Counted from the stretch's first letter, positions 35,192 through 44,380 are shown. The stretch is DNA of 64,000 nucleotides from DASVHS01 sp038244815 (GCA_038244815.1 JBBRTB010000006.1:1-64000); one strand, 5' to 3'. Notes: generated by a model not told the origin, from the letters alone. Numbers and translations are program-made.

Positions 35192-35470
35192 CTACGGTAC
35201 CGCGATCTCGTCTTTGACGTGCCTCACGCCGTTGGCCTTCTCCGCGTCGGCCACGGCTTTCTCGCGGAACGTGGCGGTAGGCAGATGGCCGCTGAGCGTC
35301 ACCACGCCGTGATCGACGCTGAGGCCGACCGTGGTGAAGCCGTCGACCTGGAGATTCGCACGCACTTCATCGCGAATGGAGGTGTCGTCGGGCACGGCCG
35401 AGCCACGGTCCAGGGAGGCGCAGGAGGAGAGAGAGATCGCCAGGGCCATGACTGCCATTCGTGCGAACAC
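35192..35470 (-). CDS. BON-domain lipoprotein
   Basis: A 92-residue (or 88 from ATG 35458) lipoprotein with lipobox LSSC and a single BON domain (SIRDEVRANLQVDGFTTVGLSVDHGVVTLSGHLP), as in OsmY- and DolP-like envelope proteins that bind phospholipid. It is likely anchored in the outer membrane or periplasm and involved in envelope stress. GTG at 35470 lies 7 bp after a TACGGT box, and a TTCAC/TTCAT half-site pair lies 11 bp before that, so it is a probable member of the regulon described below. It is divergent from the GT39 gene. Confidence 0.85.
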   Translation of the reverse strand: MFARMAVMALAISLSSCASLDRGSAVPDDTSIRDEVRANLQVDGFTTVGLSVDHGVVTLSGHLPTATFREKAVADAEKANGVRHVKDEIAVP

Positions 35471-35477
35471 GGCGCGA

Positions 35478-35510
35478 ACCGTAGCGCAGCCGGGATGAAC
35501 GCGCGGTGAA
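35478..35510 (-). promoter_or_regulatory. TTCAT-pair regulated promoter (BON gene)
   Basis: On the minus strand: TTCAC, 6 bp, TTCAT (35510-35495), 11 bp, TACGGT (35483-35478), 7 bp, GTG start. The half-sites are 11 bp apart, one helical turn, as for OmpR-family regulators. Confidence 0.6.
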
Positions 35511-35518
35511 CGCGCGCA

Positions 35519-35566
35519 TTCATCGGCCGTTCATTCATCGGCGCTTCATTGTTGCGTCGCTAGCGT
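35519..35566 (+). promoter_or_regulatory. TTCAT-pair regulated promoter (GT39 gene), double site
   Basis: Two adjoining pairs: TTCAT at 35519 and 35530, then TTCAT at 35534 and 35545, each pair with 6 bp between. After 11 bp comes TAGCGT (35561-35566), then 6 bp and the ATG at 35573. It is back-to-back with the BON-gene site. Confidence 0.65.
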
Positions 35567-35572
35567 GCATCG

Positions 35573-37315
35573 ATGCGACTGGGATTCGTCGTGATCGGAG
35601 TCCTCATGGCCACACTGCTTCTGCAGGCGGTGACCGCTCCGACCTTCGACTTCGACGAGGCCCTCTACCGCCGGGTGGCGGAGGAGATGAAGAGCTCCCA
35701 CGAGTACTTCGTCACCACCTGGGACGGGCGTCCGTTCTACGAGAAGCCGCCCACCTACATCTGGTCGATCGTGATCGCCAGCGCCATCATCGACGGCCCT
35801 GGCCCGCACGTCAGCATCTTTGCCTCGCGGTTTCCGAGCCTGCTGTGCTCACTCCTCACGATGCTTCTCCTGGCCTGGTTCTGGAGGCGGACGGCGCCGT
35901 CGTTTGCGCGCGCGTTCGGCGTGACGATCGATCGCAGCCGGGCCTGGTTGCTTTCTCCGCTGCTCCCGCTGCTCGCGTACGGCGCCGGGCTCTTCGCCAT
36001 CGGCGGCGCCTCGAGCGTCGTGCTCGACCCGATGCTGACGCTCTGTCTCCTGGCGCCGCTGCTGGTGTTCACGAACGCATTCCTGCGATGTGACACGCAG
36101 CCGTTCACGCTCACCAGCGGGGAGATGGTGATGGCCGGAGTGGGAATGGCCGGTGCTACGGCGGTGAAGGGATTGATCGGGGTCGTGCTCCCGGCCTTTG
36201 CCCTGGCCATCCATGTGGCCGTGGTCCGATCGCGATTCCGCTGGACAGGGCGCGGCATGGCGAGGACCGCCGGCGCCTTTGCATTGGCCTGTGGTATGGC
36301 GGCAGCGTTTTATGCGGTGATCTACCAGTTCACGGGGAGCCGTTTTCTGTACGAGTTTTTCATCCGCCAGCATTTCATTCGCGCTATGAGGCCCTTGCAG
36401 GGTCACGGCGGGTCACTCTTCTTCCACCTGGGGGTGGTGCTGCTGCTGGGCGGACCGCTGGTGGCCTTCGTGCTTCGGTCGATGACGCGGCGCAGCGGTC
36501 TGGCCTTCGTGCGCTGGGGGTTCCCGTTGACGTGGACGGCCTCCGTGATTCTCTTCTACACGGCGGTGGCGACGAAGCTTCCGAACTACACGTGGCCTGT
36601 CTGGCCCGCCCTGGTCATGGCGTTGTGCATCCTGCTCGTTCGGAGTTTCGCCGCGGTACAGTCGGTGGGGAAGCGACTGCGATGGACGCTGACATCGGCG
36701 GCGTTCCTGGGACTGATGCCGCTGCCCGTCATCCTCATCGCTCTGGGAAGCGGAGTGGAACATCTCTGGAAGCCGGCGCCGTTCTCGCGGCAGGCCATGA
36801 TGATCGCCGCGATCGAGCCGCTGCCGGCATCGATCCGCATCGGACTCATGGTGGCCGGCATCGTCCTGGCCCTGCAGATCGTCGATGTGGCCAGATTCGG
36901 AAAACAGCTCGAGCGGCACTCGCAGACCTTGTGGCGCTCGCTCGCCAGCGCGGCGATCCTCAATTGCCTTGCGCTCAGCGCGCTATCGCTGATCGTGTTG
37001 CCGGGTGCCGATCGGCTGCTGCGTGGTCCTCTCGTGAGGCTGTCGCGCAACGCATCCGCCGAGCACGTTGCGGGCGGTGATCTCATCACCGTCGGTCTGT
37101 TCAGCCCGACGGTCAGCTCCAGCTACGATGGGGGGCCGGTACGGCAGATTGGGCATCTCGTGCCCTCGTTATCGAGCACGCCGGGCCAGCATCTTCTACT
37201 CGTGCCGGCGTGGCGCCTCAGCGCGTGCCGCGAGCCGGAGTTCCGCGTGATTCGCAACGACGGGTTTCTGACTCTTTGCGAGAAACGTGGAGAGCGGCGC
37301 GAGCAACTTCCGTGA
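35573..37315 (+). CDS. GT39-family membrane glycosyltransferase (ArnT/PMT-like)
   Basis: A 580-residue multi-spanning GT-C glycosyltransferase. The first periplasmic loop has the catalytic acidic motif TFDFDEALYRRVAEEM (about 24-39), followed by the EKPPTYIW motif typical of ArnT-like enzymes, about eleven membrane segments and a small C-terminal periplasmic domain. ArnT-type enzymes move a sugar from a polyprenyl phosphate donor to lipid A or another envelope acceptor. The stop overlaps the GTG of the next gene. Its promoter has the double TTCAT site, suggesting control by a two-component system responding to envelope conditions. Confidence 0.85.
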   Translation: MRLGFVVIGVLMATLLLQAVTAPTFDFDEALYRRVAEEMKSSHEYFVTTWDGRPFYEKPPTYIWSIVIASAIIDGPGPHVSIFASRFPSLLCSLLTMLLLAWFWRRTAPSFARAFGVTIDRSRAWLLSPLLPLLAYGAGLFAIGGASSVVLDPMLTLCLLAPLLVFTNAFLRCDTQPFTLTSGEMVMAGVGMAGATAVKGLIGVVLPAFALAIHVAVVRSRFRWTGRGMARTAGAFALACGMAAAFYAVIYQFTGSRFLYEFFIRQHFIRAMRPLQGHGGSLFFHLGVVLLLGGPLVAFVLRSMTRRSGLAFVRWGFPLTWTASVILFYTAVATKLPNYTWPVWPALVMALCILLVRSFAAVQSVGKRLRWTLTSAAFLGLMPLPVILIALGSGVEHLWKPAPFSRQAMMIAAIEPLPASIRIGLMVAGIVLALQIVDVARFGKQLERHSQTLWRSLASAAILNCLALSALSLIVLPGADRLLRGPLVRLSRNASAEHVAGGDLITVGLFSPTVSSSYDGGPVRQIGHLVPSLSSTPGQHLLLVPAWRLSACREPEFRVIRNDGFLTLCEKRGERREQLP

Positions 37316-37944
37316 ACGCCCGGACGCTGCTACTGGCCGTGGTGGCAACTCTGCCCACCGTCGTTCCCGCAAATGCCGCGACGATCGGCCTCGATCTCCT
37401 GGCCGCGCGCATCGATCCCATGGCCAGCGGCAACATCCGCAGGCTGGACTCCACGGTGACCTATGCACCGCGCGTCGAGCTCCAGATCGGCGTGGCCGTA
37501 TTTCTTCCGCGAGGACTGGCCATGAGGTTCAGTGAGACGCGTGGGCGCGTGCCTCTCATGCTGTCGGGCGCCGCGTCCCCCGCGGGGCGGTCGAGCGTGC
37601 TGATGATCTCGAGGACGGTGATTCTCGATGCGGTCCGCAGCCGCGGCAATCTGGAAGTCTCTGCGGGGATGGGCGTGCTGTTGCCGGTGGTGCGGAACCT
37701 GTCGCCGGATGTGTCTTCGGGATCCCTCACGCTGGTCCGCGCCTCATCGCCGGATCACGCCGCGCTGGTCGTGAATCTCGGTACGGCCTGGCGCCTCAGC
37801 CCGCGCCTGCGCCTCATCGCCGACGTGAAGTACGAGCCGTACCCCTCGACGGTCGAAGTGCGACGCAGCTCCTATCCGAACGACGACCTGGAGGCGAACC
37901 TTCATCTTCTGGTCGTGGCCACGGGCATCAGCGTCCGCTTCTGA
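37312..37944 (+). CDS. Predicted outer-membrane beta-barrel protein, unknown function
   Basis: A 210-residue hypothetical protein. The signal peptide (NARTLLLAVVATLPTVVPANA) is followed by alternating amphipathic strands and a C-terminal phenylalanine (GISVRF), the pattern of a small outer-membrane barrel. GTG at 37312 overlaps the GT39 stop (GTGA), so the two are coupled and may work on the same envelope component. I do not recognise the family. It is convergent with the BamA-like gene, the two stop codons being directly adjacent. Confidence 0.6.
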   Translation: MNARTLLLAVVATLPTVVPANAATIGLDLLAARIDPMASGNIRRLDSTVTYAPRVELQIGVAVFLPRGLAMRFSETRGRVPLMLSGAASPAGRSSVLMISRTVILDAVRSRGNLEVSAGMGVLLPVVRNLSPDVSSGSLTLVRASSPDHAALVVNLGTAWRLSPRLRLIADVKYEPYPSTVEVRRSSYPNDDLEANLHLLVVATGISVRF

Positions 37945-39495
37945 TCAGAACACCTGCACGGTGGAGATCGACACTACCCGCCCGCGACGGCTGAGCGGGC
38001 TGTCGTTGAGCGCATACGCGAAGTCGATGCGGATCAACGCCGATTCGAATCGGGCCATGCCGATGCGAAGGCCCGCGCCGATGTCGGATTTCATGTGCGA
38101 TGCGAGGAAGCGGCCGTCGAGGGCCTGGCCGCTGTCGGCGAACACGGCCACGCTCGGTCCAAAGATCTGCAGGATCTCGCGTCCCAGGAACAGGCGCTGC
38201 TCGACGTTCATGAGTACGCGCCGCCGTCCCTCGAACGCGAAGTCGGGATAGGCGCGCAGGCCGTTCTGGCCGTCGGCGACGAACTGGAAATCGCGGTCGA
38301 GCTGCCAGCCGCCGTCGACGCGCAGGCGCGAGACGAACGCTTGCGGATAGCGCGTCTCGAACCGATCGACGAAACGCACTTCCGCCGAGGCCATGGTGTT
38401 GCGTTGGCGTGGCGCGCGTGTGAACGCGCTGAGCGTGGCCAGCACGAACGAGTGATCGGAGAAAGCGTGACCGGCCGAGCCCCTGGCCCGCGCCGTCACT
38501 TCGGTGAAGCCCGACGAAGCGAGGCGCGGCGAGACTCCCAGCCGCAGGCTCGTCGTTGCGCCGAGATTGAAATCCTGCTCCCGGAGATCGCGGTCGACGT
38601 AATTCAGCTTCACGAACGCAAAGCCCGTGTGTTCATAGCCCACTTCGACAAAGTGAAAGTGACGGTCGTCGGGGATGATGTCGCGGGCTCGGGAGGGCAG
38701 CCTGCCGAAGCGGTCGTCCAGAAAGTCGATTCCGCCGGTCAGCCTCGAGGATCCGGACTCGTCGGCGTCCAGAACGGTGGAACGTTCCAGCGCCAGCTCC
38801 CGATGCCTTTGCCGGTAACGCGCGTCGACGACGCCATCGCGAAACGTCCGTTCGTTGCGCAGGAGGCGGTCGAACAGAAAGCCTCCCGTCCACGGCGTCT
38901 CGTAGGAGAACAACGGTCGGTCGAGCTCGAGCTTTTCTTCGTTCCCGTCGGAGTTCCGCGAAACGAGCGTGTCGAGGTTCCAGTAAGGGCCGAGCGCCGC
39001 CGGATGCAGGAACTCGATCGTGTTGGCGCGGCGCTCGACGCCGTGGTCGATGTGCAATTCGAGCTCGCTGCCTGTGCCGAGGAGATCCTTCTGTGTGACG
39101 TCGAAGTCGTAGGCTGCTCTCCCGCCCTCATTCGAGAAATCTCCGTTGACATCCGTCGTCCAGGCGTCCTGCGTCACCACGGTCACGTCGACGACACCTT
39201 CGTGCGGCACGCCGGCCGTCACGCTGGCGCTCTTCAGAAAATCGAGTTGCCGGAGATTGCGCTCGGTCTCTTCCAGTTTCGCGGTATTGAACCGGTCACC
39301 TTCCCGGAAGAGAAGAAAGCCTCGCAACAGCGCCGCGCGCGTCTGCACGTGCAGGCCGTTCGCGGCACGATAGAACTCTCCGTGTGACGCCTCCGAGGAG
39401 CTGAACAGGGGAACGGGATTGATGGCGATGCGGCCGATGCGAAGCTGTGCCGGTTGAGCCAGCGTTGAGGCCATGATGAGTGCAGCCAGAATCAT
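37945..39495 (-). CDS. BamA/TamA-like outer-membrane assembly protein with POTRA domain
   Basis: A protein of about 516 residues. After a signal peptide (MILAALIMASTLAQPAQ) there is one POTRA-like domain (about 50-110; LLFREGDRFNTAKLEETERNLRQLDFLKSASV is typical) and then a predicted 16-strand Omp85 barrel ending in VQVF. The single POTRA is fewer than in BamA (five) or TamA (three), so it is a divergent Omp85 member, perhaps for protein or lipid export. ATG at 39495 is chosen because a TACAGT box lies 9 bp upstream and the TTCAT pair overlaps the alternative ATG at 39522. Confidence 0.78.
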   Translation of the reverse strand: MILAALIMASTLAQPAQLRIGRIAINPVPLFSSSEASHGEFYRAANGLHVQTRAALLRGFLLFREGDRFNTAKLEETERNLRQLDFLKSASVTAGVPHEGVVDVTVVTQDAWTTDVNGDFSNEGGRAAYDFDVTQKDLLGTGSELELHIDHGVERRANTIEFLHPAALGPYWNLDTLVSRNSDGNEEKLELDRPLFSYETPWTGGFLFDRLLRNERTFRDGVVDARYRQRHRELALERSTVLDADESGSSRLTGGIDFLDDRFGRLPSRARDIIPDDRHFHFVEVGYEHTGFAFVKLNYVDRDLREQDFNLGATTSLRLGVSPRLASSGFTEVTARARGSAGHAFSDHSFVLATLSAFTRAPRQRNTMASAEVRFVDRFETRYPQAFVSRLRVDGGWQLDRDFQFVADGQNGLRAYPDFAFEGRRRVLMNVEQRLFLGREILQIFGPSVAVFADSGQALDGRFLASHMKSDIGAGLRIGMARFESALIRIDFAYALNDSPLSRRGRVVSISTVQVF

Positions 39496-39504
39496 CAGAC
39501 GACC

Positions 39505-39536
39505 ACTGTAGGCCGCGAGCATGAACGGACTATGAA
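39505..39536 (-). promoter_or_regulatory. TTCAT-pair regulated promoter (BamA-like gene)
   Basis: On the minus strand: TTCAT, 6 bp, TTCAT (39536-39521), 10 bp, TACAGT (39510-39505), 9 bp, ATG at 39495. Confidence 0.65.
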
Positions 39537-39548
39537 CGGGACAGGGGT

Positions 39549-39559
39549 TACGATGCCGC
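39549..39559 (+). promoter_or_regulatory. Leaderless promoter -10 box
   Basis: TACGAT at 39549-39554, 5 bases, then the GTG start of the alpha/beta hydrolase gene. Confidence 0.45.
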
Positions 39560-40540
39560 GTGGCCCGCGGTGTCCGCCTGTTGCTCTTCCTGCTTTGTTT
39601 TCCGGCGTGTCGAAGCACCGCCGGCGCCGGGTTGCCGGGTTCACTCGAGGCGTTCGCGCATCCTGGACCTTCGGTCGTCGAAGTGCACGACGTGGCCTGG
39701 AACGACGCCCGTCGCCACGTCATCATCCGCGCGCGGATCTACAGCCCCGCCGACTCGCTGGCCCATTCGTTGGTGATCTTCTCTCACGGTCTCGCCAACT
39801 CACGATTCGGCTACGCGTACCTTGGACGTCATTGGGCGAGCTGGGGGATCACATCCGTGCATATCGAGCACCCCGGAGCGGGGGAGGATCTGGCCCGCCG
39901 GGGATTCATCGCCACGTATCGCGCCGGGTTCGACCCGCGTCTGGATGTGTCGACGGTTCTCGATGCGCACTTCGCGCTGGATCAGTTGCTGGGCGAGGGA
40001 GTGCCTGATTTTCTCCGAGGCCGTATTCGCGCGGACGAGATCGGCGCGGCCGGGCACTCGCTCGGCGCCTACGTGGCCCTGGCGCTGGCCGGCGCGATCC
40101 GTGCGCTCCCGGCGCAACGAGATCTCGTGTTGCGTGATCCACGCGTGCGTGCGGCCGTGGCCATGTCGATGTCCGAGAATCTTCCGCCTTCCGCGTATGG
40201 AGAGACCGCGGTACCGGTCCTTCACTTCACCGGGACCCACGACAGCAGTCTGTTCTACGGCACGACCAAGCGAATGCGCAGGATTCCGTACGAACGAATG
40301 GGCGGCGGCATCGCCTGGCTGGTCACGCTTCTCGGCGCAAACCATTCGACGTTTTCGGCGGACGACCGGTCGGCAACTCCAGCCCGCCTCGGCACGATCA
40401 AAGCGTTGACGGTTTTGTGGTGGAAGGCCTGGCTGGAGGGAGACGCCTCAGCGCGGATGCTGCTCGATTCGGAGTCCCTCGGCAGGGACCTTCGCGTGGT
40501 GGGAACGCTGGAGAGACGAGGGCGGCTACCGCAAGAGTGA
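39560..40540 (+). CDS. Exported alpha/beta hydrolase (PAF-acetylhydrolase/esterase-like)
   Basis: A 326-residue alpha/beta hydrolase. The N-terminal hydrophobic segment (VRLLLFLLCFPAC) is a signal, possibly lipidated at C17. The oxyanion region HGLANSRFGY and the nucleophile elbow GHSLGAY are intact; the acid is probably in GTHDSS and the histidine in GANHSTF. The pattern resembles platelet-activating-factor acetylhydrolase-like lipases. The GTG start follows a TACGAT box closely. Its last 15 bp overlap the convergent PIG-L gene. Confidence 0.82.
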   Translation: MARGVRLLLFLLCFPACRSTAGAGLPGSLEAFAHPGPSVVEVHDVAWNDARRHVIIRARIYSPADSLAHSLVIFSHGLANSRFGYAYLGRHWASWGITSVHIEHPGAGEDLARRGFIATYRAGFDPRLDVSTVLDAHFALDQLLGEGVPDFLRGRIRADEIGAAGHSLGAYVALALAGAIRALPAQRDLVLRDPRVRAAVAMSMSENLPPSAYGETAVPVLHFTGTHDSSLFYGTTKRMRRIPYERMGGGIAWLVTLLGANHSTFSADDRSATPARLGTIKALTVLWWKAWLEGDASARMLLDSESLGRDLRVVGTLERRGRLPQE

Positions 40541-41296
40541 GCGAACATGCCGCAGCTTTGCGATCCATGTCGAAGTGCGCGTCTCTTCGGCTGCGTTCAG
40601 ATCGGTGACGATCGCGAATCTCTCCGGACGCTGGGAGTAGCGCTCGAAGCGGCCGCGGCTCAGCAACAGTTGTGAGGCGTGGCAGGCGACGGCGGTGCGT
40701 TTCCTGTCCAGCGCCTGTCCGTCCCCTTCGAAGCTGCGATAGGCCTCGCCGGCGCGGCCGTGCACGATGTAGCTGAGGATCGTCCGGGGACGGCGCTCCA
40801 GCCGCGTCACCGCGCGCAGGGTGGCGCGATGGGTGGCGCGATGATCGGGATGAAAGTCATCGATCGATGGAACGACGAGGAGCGACGGCTGAAACTCACG
40901 GAGGTTCGCGGCGATGCGGTTCGCGATCATGTCGCGATCGAGCGCCGCAAGTCTGTCGTCCGGCAGGCCGAGAAATGTCGCCGAACGGGGCGGAAGACCG
41001 AGTGTCGAGAGAGCACGGCGCGCTTCGGCTCTCCGCAGCCGGCCCCATTGCAGCTGATCATGAGCGCTCACGCGCAGGCGCCGCCGGGCCAACCGCTGGG
41101 GCCAGGGATTGTTGTCGCCGTTCGTCATGAACACGACGCGCACTGATCCGCCGCGTTCGACGATCTCCGCGATCAGCGCACCCGCGCCGATCGACTCGTC
41201 GTCGGGATGCGGTGCGACGACGAGCGTTCGCGCGTACGGAAGCTCATCGAGCTCCGATCCTGCATCGCTGTATGCCGCAAATTCGGGGAGAGTCAT
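40526..41296 (-). CDS. PIG-L family N-acetyl-sugar deacetylase
   Basis: A 256-residue LmbE/PIG-L zinc deacetylase. The metal and catalytic motif APHPDDESIGAGA lies near residues 28-40 and the second motif DDFHPDHRATH near 148-158. There is no signal peptide, so it acts in the cytoplasm on an N-acetylglucosamine-containing substrate. It lies 70 bp downstream of the histidine kinase gene on the same strand and may be transcribed with the two-component system, next to other envelope genes. Confidence 0.88.
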   Translation of the reverse strand: MTLPEFAAYSDAGSELDELPYARTLVVAPHPDDESIGAGALIAEIVERGGSVRVVFMTNGDNNPWPQRLARRRLRVSAHDQLQWGRLRRAEARRALSTLGLPPRSATFLGLPDDRLAALDRDMIANRIAANLREFQPSLLVVPSIDDFHPDHRATHRATLRAVTRLERRPRTILSYIVHGRAGEAYRSFEGDGQALDRKRTAVACHASQLLLSRGRFERYSQRPERFAIVTDLNAAEETRTSTWIAKLRHVRSLLR

Positions 41297-41366
41297 GCTG
41301 TCGCTCGCAGGGCCGTGGATTGCCGCAGCGAATCGCCGGTCCGGCAGTGACTTTGGCCGAGTGCGC

Positions 41367-42860
41367 CTAAATGCTCGATGAAGCGGACTCCGCTGGACGG
41401 CGGGCGTCGCCGGCCGCGGAGTCGTCGCCGCGCGGCAGTCTGATCACGAACCGGGTGCCGGCTTCGCCGGAGCTCTCCATGCGCAGGCTGCCGCCGTGGA
41501 TCTCCGCGATCCACCGCGCGATGGGAAGGCCGAGGCCCGCACCCGTGGAGACGCTGCTGGTGCTGCCGCGCGAAGGGCGCGTGCGCTCCACGCGATAGAA
41601 GCGGTCGAACACGCGCTCGCGATCGTCCTCGGGAATCCCGATGCCGGTATCCGCGACGCGAATGACGTAGGTGCTGCCGGCCGTTTCGAGAGTGACCGTC
41701 ACGCTGCCGCCGGGTGGAGTGAACTTCAAAGCGTTGTCGATGAGGTTGAGGACCATCCGGTGCAGGAGGGCCTCGTCCGCGACGATCAACGGATCCTCGG
41801 TTCTGGCCGGCTCCGCTCGCGGAAGGTCCTTCCCCGATCCGAAGAGCGAAAGCTGGACTTCGCGCTGCGCGGCCACGCTGCGCATGGCGCGTACGCAGTC
41901 GGCGAGCATTTCGTCGAGGTAGAACCGTGTCTTCATGATGGGGTAACGTCCCGCGTCCGAGCGGGCCAGAAGGAACAGGCTCTCCACGATGCGCGTGAGC
42001 TTGCGCGCGGATGCCTGGATGATGGCGATGCTCTCGCGGTATTCATCGGTACTTCGGTCGGGCCGCGAGAGGGCCACGTCGGCCTCACCCTGGATGATGG
42101 CCATGGGAGTGCGCATCTCGTGCGAGGCATCGGCCATGAAACTTCGCTGCGACTCGAAGGCGCGTTGCAGCCGCTCCAGCAGCTCGTTGAGGGTGGTGGC
42201 GAGAAATCCCAGCTCGTCGCGGTCGTTCTCTACGGTGATGCGCTCGGTGAGCGTCTCCGCGCCGATCTGTCGTGCCTTGAGGCTCATCGTCGTGACCGGA
42301 GCGAGGCTCGTGCGCGCCAGCCCGTAGCCGCCGGCTGCGGCCAGAAGCAGGGCTACGGGGATTCCGAGGAAGAGCGCCCTGGCGGCGCTTTCCAGGCGTT
42401 CGGCCTGATCGTGAAGGTTGTGGGCAACCACGACGAAGTAACGGATGCCCATGACATCGATGGGAGTGGCGTAGATGCGGATGCCCTCGTCCTGCACGCC
42501 GCCCGGCAACGTCGCGAATCCCTGGAGATGTGCACGGATGTGCGCAGCCACCCGGGTCTCATCTCGCGCGTCGAGGTGCGATTTCGATGAGGCCACGAGC
42601 CGGCCCGCGGCCGAGAACACCATCAGGGCGCGATCGCTGTAGCGGAAATCGAGCAGCGCGGCGCTGCCTCCGTTCGCTGCGCGGGCATCGTTGGCGAACG
42701 CCGCGGTGAACTCGCTTGCGGTGGTGGCCAGGGCCGCGTCTGCTGAGGAGCGGATCTCCCGCGTCAGGAAGACGTAGCTGATGCCGCTGAAGGCGACCAG
42801 CACCACCGCGAGAACCGCCGTATACCAGAGCGTCAGCCGCGCGCGGACGGAGTGGAACAT
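41367..42860 (-). CDS. Sensor histidine kinase (OmpR-type partner)
   Basis: A 497-residue membrane kinase. Two transmembrane segments (about 11-32 and 165-185) flank a periplasmic sensor of about 130 residues; then come a HAMP domain, the dimerisation/phosphoacceptor helix with SHEMRTP, and the ATPase domain with N-box LIDNALKFTP and G-boxes DTGIGIP and GAGLGLPI. The start lies inside the end of the response-regulator gene (28 bp overlap), so the two are translated together. The signal is unknown; neighbouring envelope genes suggest cell-surface stress. Confidence 0.93.
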   Translation of the reverse strand: MFHSVRARLTLWYTAVLAVVLVAFSGISYVFLTREIRSSADAALATTASEFTAAFANDARAANGGSAALLDFRYSDRALMVFSAAGRLVASSKSHLDARDETRVAAHIRAHLQGFATLPGGVQDEGIRIYATPIDVMGIRYFVVVAHNLHDQAERLESAARALFLGIPVALLLAAAGGYGLARTSLAPVTTMSLKARQIGAETLTERITVENDRDELGFLATTLNELLERLQRAFESQRSFMADASHEMRTPMAIIQGEADVALSRPDRSTDEYRESIAIIQASARKLTRIVESLFLLARSDAGRYPIMKTRFYLDEMLADCVRAMRSVAAQREVQLSLFGSGKDLPRAEPARTEDPLIVADEALLHRMVLNLIDNALKFTPPGGSVTVTLETAGSTYVIRVADTGIGIPEDDRERVFDRFYRVERTRPSRGSTSSVSTGAGLGLPIARWIAEIHGGSLRMESSGEAGTRFVIRLPRGDDSAAGDARRPAESASSSI

Positions 42861-43540
42861 GCGTCGTCAGACTGCGCGTCCAGTATGTATCCGGCACCGC
42901 GCACTGTTTGAATCAGTTTTGGACCCGATACCTTGTCGATATGACGGCGCAGCCGGTTGATGTAGACCTCGATGAGATTGGAGAAAGGATCGAAGTCCTG
43001 GTTCCAGACGTGCTCGGAGATCTCCTCGCGCGTGACGATCCGGCCGCTGTTGCGCGCCAGAAACTCGAGAACGCCATACTCTTTCGTGGTCAGCATCATC
43101 TGTTTTCCGTCCAGGGTCACGCGGTGGGATCGCGTGTCGATGGCCAGCGGCCCGACCTGCAGCATCGCCGAAAGCGTCGCGCCGCCCCGCCGCAGCAGGG
43201 CCCGCAGCCGCGCCAGCAGTTCGCCGAACTCGAACGGCTTGGCCAGATAGTCATCAGCACCGGCGTCCAGTCCGCGGATCTTGTCGTCGACGCTGTCGCG
43301 CGCGGTGAGCATGAGGATCGGAATCGTCGAACCGGTGGAGCGCAGCCGGCGGCAGACCTCCAGTCCGTCGGGCGCCGGGATCATGACGTCGAGGATGATG
43401 ACGTCATAGGAGTTGATCCCGGACATGTACAGTGCCGCCTCGCCGTCCTCGACCGTGTCCACGGCGTACGACTGCTCCATCAGACCCTTGCCGATGAAGC
43501 GGGCTACATCGGCGTCGTCTTCGACGAGAAGAATGCGCAT
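42833..43540 (-). CDS. OmpR-family response regulator
   Basis: A 235-residue regulator. The receiver domain has the acidic pair EDD (7-9), phosphorylation site D51 in ILDVMIP, and K in LAKPF; the C-terminal winged helix (about 130-225) has the RRHIDKV-LIQTVRGAGYIL ending typical of OmpR/PhoB. Its own promoter carries a TTTAT/TTCAT pair, suggesting autoregulation and making it the leading candidate controller of the similar sites upstream of BON, GT39, BamA-like, PAP2 and PepSY genes. Confidence 0.94.
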   Translation of the reverse strand: MRILLVEDDADVARFIGKGLMEQSYAVDTVEDGEAALYMSGINSYDVIILDVMIPAPDGLEVCRRLRSTGSTIPILMLTARDSVDDKIRGLDAGADDYLAKPFEFGELLARLRALLRRGGATLSAMLQVGPLAIDTRSHRVTLDGKQMMLTTKEYGVLEFLARNSGRIVTREEISEHVWNQDFDPFSNLIEVYINRLRRHIDKVSGPKLIQTVRGAGYILDAQSDDACSTPSARG

Positions 43541-43549
43541 GTCTCTGGC

Positions 43550-43581
43550 AGCCTAACCGCGGCAGATGAAGAGAGGATAAA
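43550..43581 (-). promoter_or_regulatory. TTCAT-pair promoter of the two-component operon
   Basis: On the minus strand: TTTAT, 6 bp, TTCAT (43581-43566), 10 bp, TAGGCT (43555-43550), 9 bp, ATG of the response regulator. The site fills the short gap after the PAP2 stop. Confidence 0.6.
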
Positions 43582-43584
43582 CCT

Positions 43585-44370
43585 TCAGGGCGTCGAGAGA
43601 TGAATCATCAGGGCCGGCCGGTCCGCGACGAGAGCCGGCGTCACCGACCAGCTCAGGTGGCCGGTGTGGTGACGGGCCACGATCCCTTTGGCCACGGCCC
43701 GGCCGATCAGGGCACCGGCCAGCACATCCGCGGGAAAGTGGGCGCGGTCATTGACGCGGGAGAAAGCGACGCCGGAAGCGATCGTGTAGACGATTGTGGG
43801 CACGATCCAGTTGTCGTAATGACCGGCCACTGCCGTGGCGAACGCGAAGACGTTCGTGGCATGACCGGAGGGAAAGCTCTCGTAGCGACTGCTCGATGTG
43901 AAGGCATGAAAGGAGTGAGCGCCCTGCCCCTGACTGGGCCGGGCCCGTCCGAACGTTCGCTTGAGCAGCGGCGTCACCACTCCGGCGGCCCAGAACTCCG
44001 CTTCGAGCGAGTCGCGTCCGGCGTCGCGCGTGGCCGTGTCATGTGCCAGCGCGCCGCCGGCGATCATCAGCACCGAGATCTCCAGCGCCCGATGGCCACC
44101 GAACGGTGTGATTTCTTTGGCGAAGTTGTTGGTGAAGGAGGAATGATTTCGTTGCGCGCTGTTGTAAAGACTGCGATCCGCGGCATACAGCGCGCCAACA
44201 GCGGCCACGCCCTCGCCGAATCGCAGCCACTCCTTCCTGTGCCAGTGCAGCGGTGCGGCGGCCAGGCTACGCCCATCGGTGACGTAACGCTTGAGCTCCT
44301 CGGTGACGGGGTTGGCGGCGAAGAGCGAAGTCGAGAACAGCAGCGTTGCGACGAGAGCTGAGAGCCTCAT
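43585..44370 (-). CDS. PAP2 superfamily phosphatase
   Basis: A 261-residue membrane or exported phosphatase with the full PAP2 signature: KRTFGRARP, then PSGHAT, then SRVNDRAHFPADV with the catalytic histidine. A signal peptide (MRLSALVATLLFSTSLFA) is present. Such enzymes dephosphorylate undecaprenyl or phosphatidyl substrates, or lipid A. It lies 44 bp upstream of the response regulator on the same strand, with its own promoter of the same class. Confidence 0.9.
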   Translation of the reverse strand: MRLSALVATLLFSTSLFAANPVTEELKRYVTDGRSLAAAPLHWHRKEWLRFGEGVAAVGALYAADRSLYNSAQRNHSSFTNNFAKEITPFGGHRALEISVLMIAGGALAHDTATRDAGRDSLEAEFWAAGVVTPLLKRTFGRARPSQGQGAHSFHAFTSSSRYESFPSGHATNVFAFATAVAGHYDNWIVPTIVYTIASGVAFSRVNDRAHFPADVLAGALIGRAVAKGIVARHHTGHLSWSVTPALVADRPALMIHLSTP

Positions 44371-44380
44371 GGAGCGGGAG

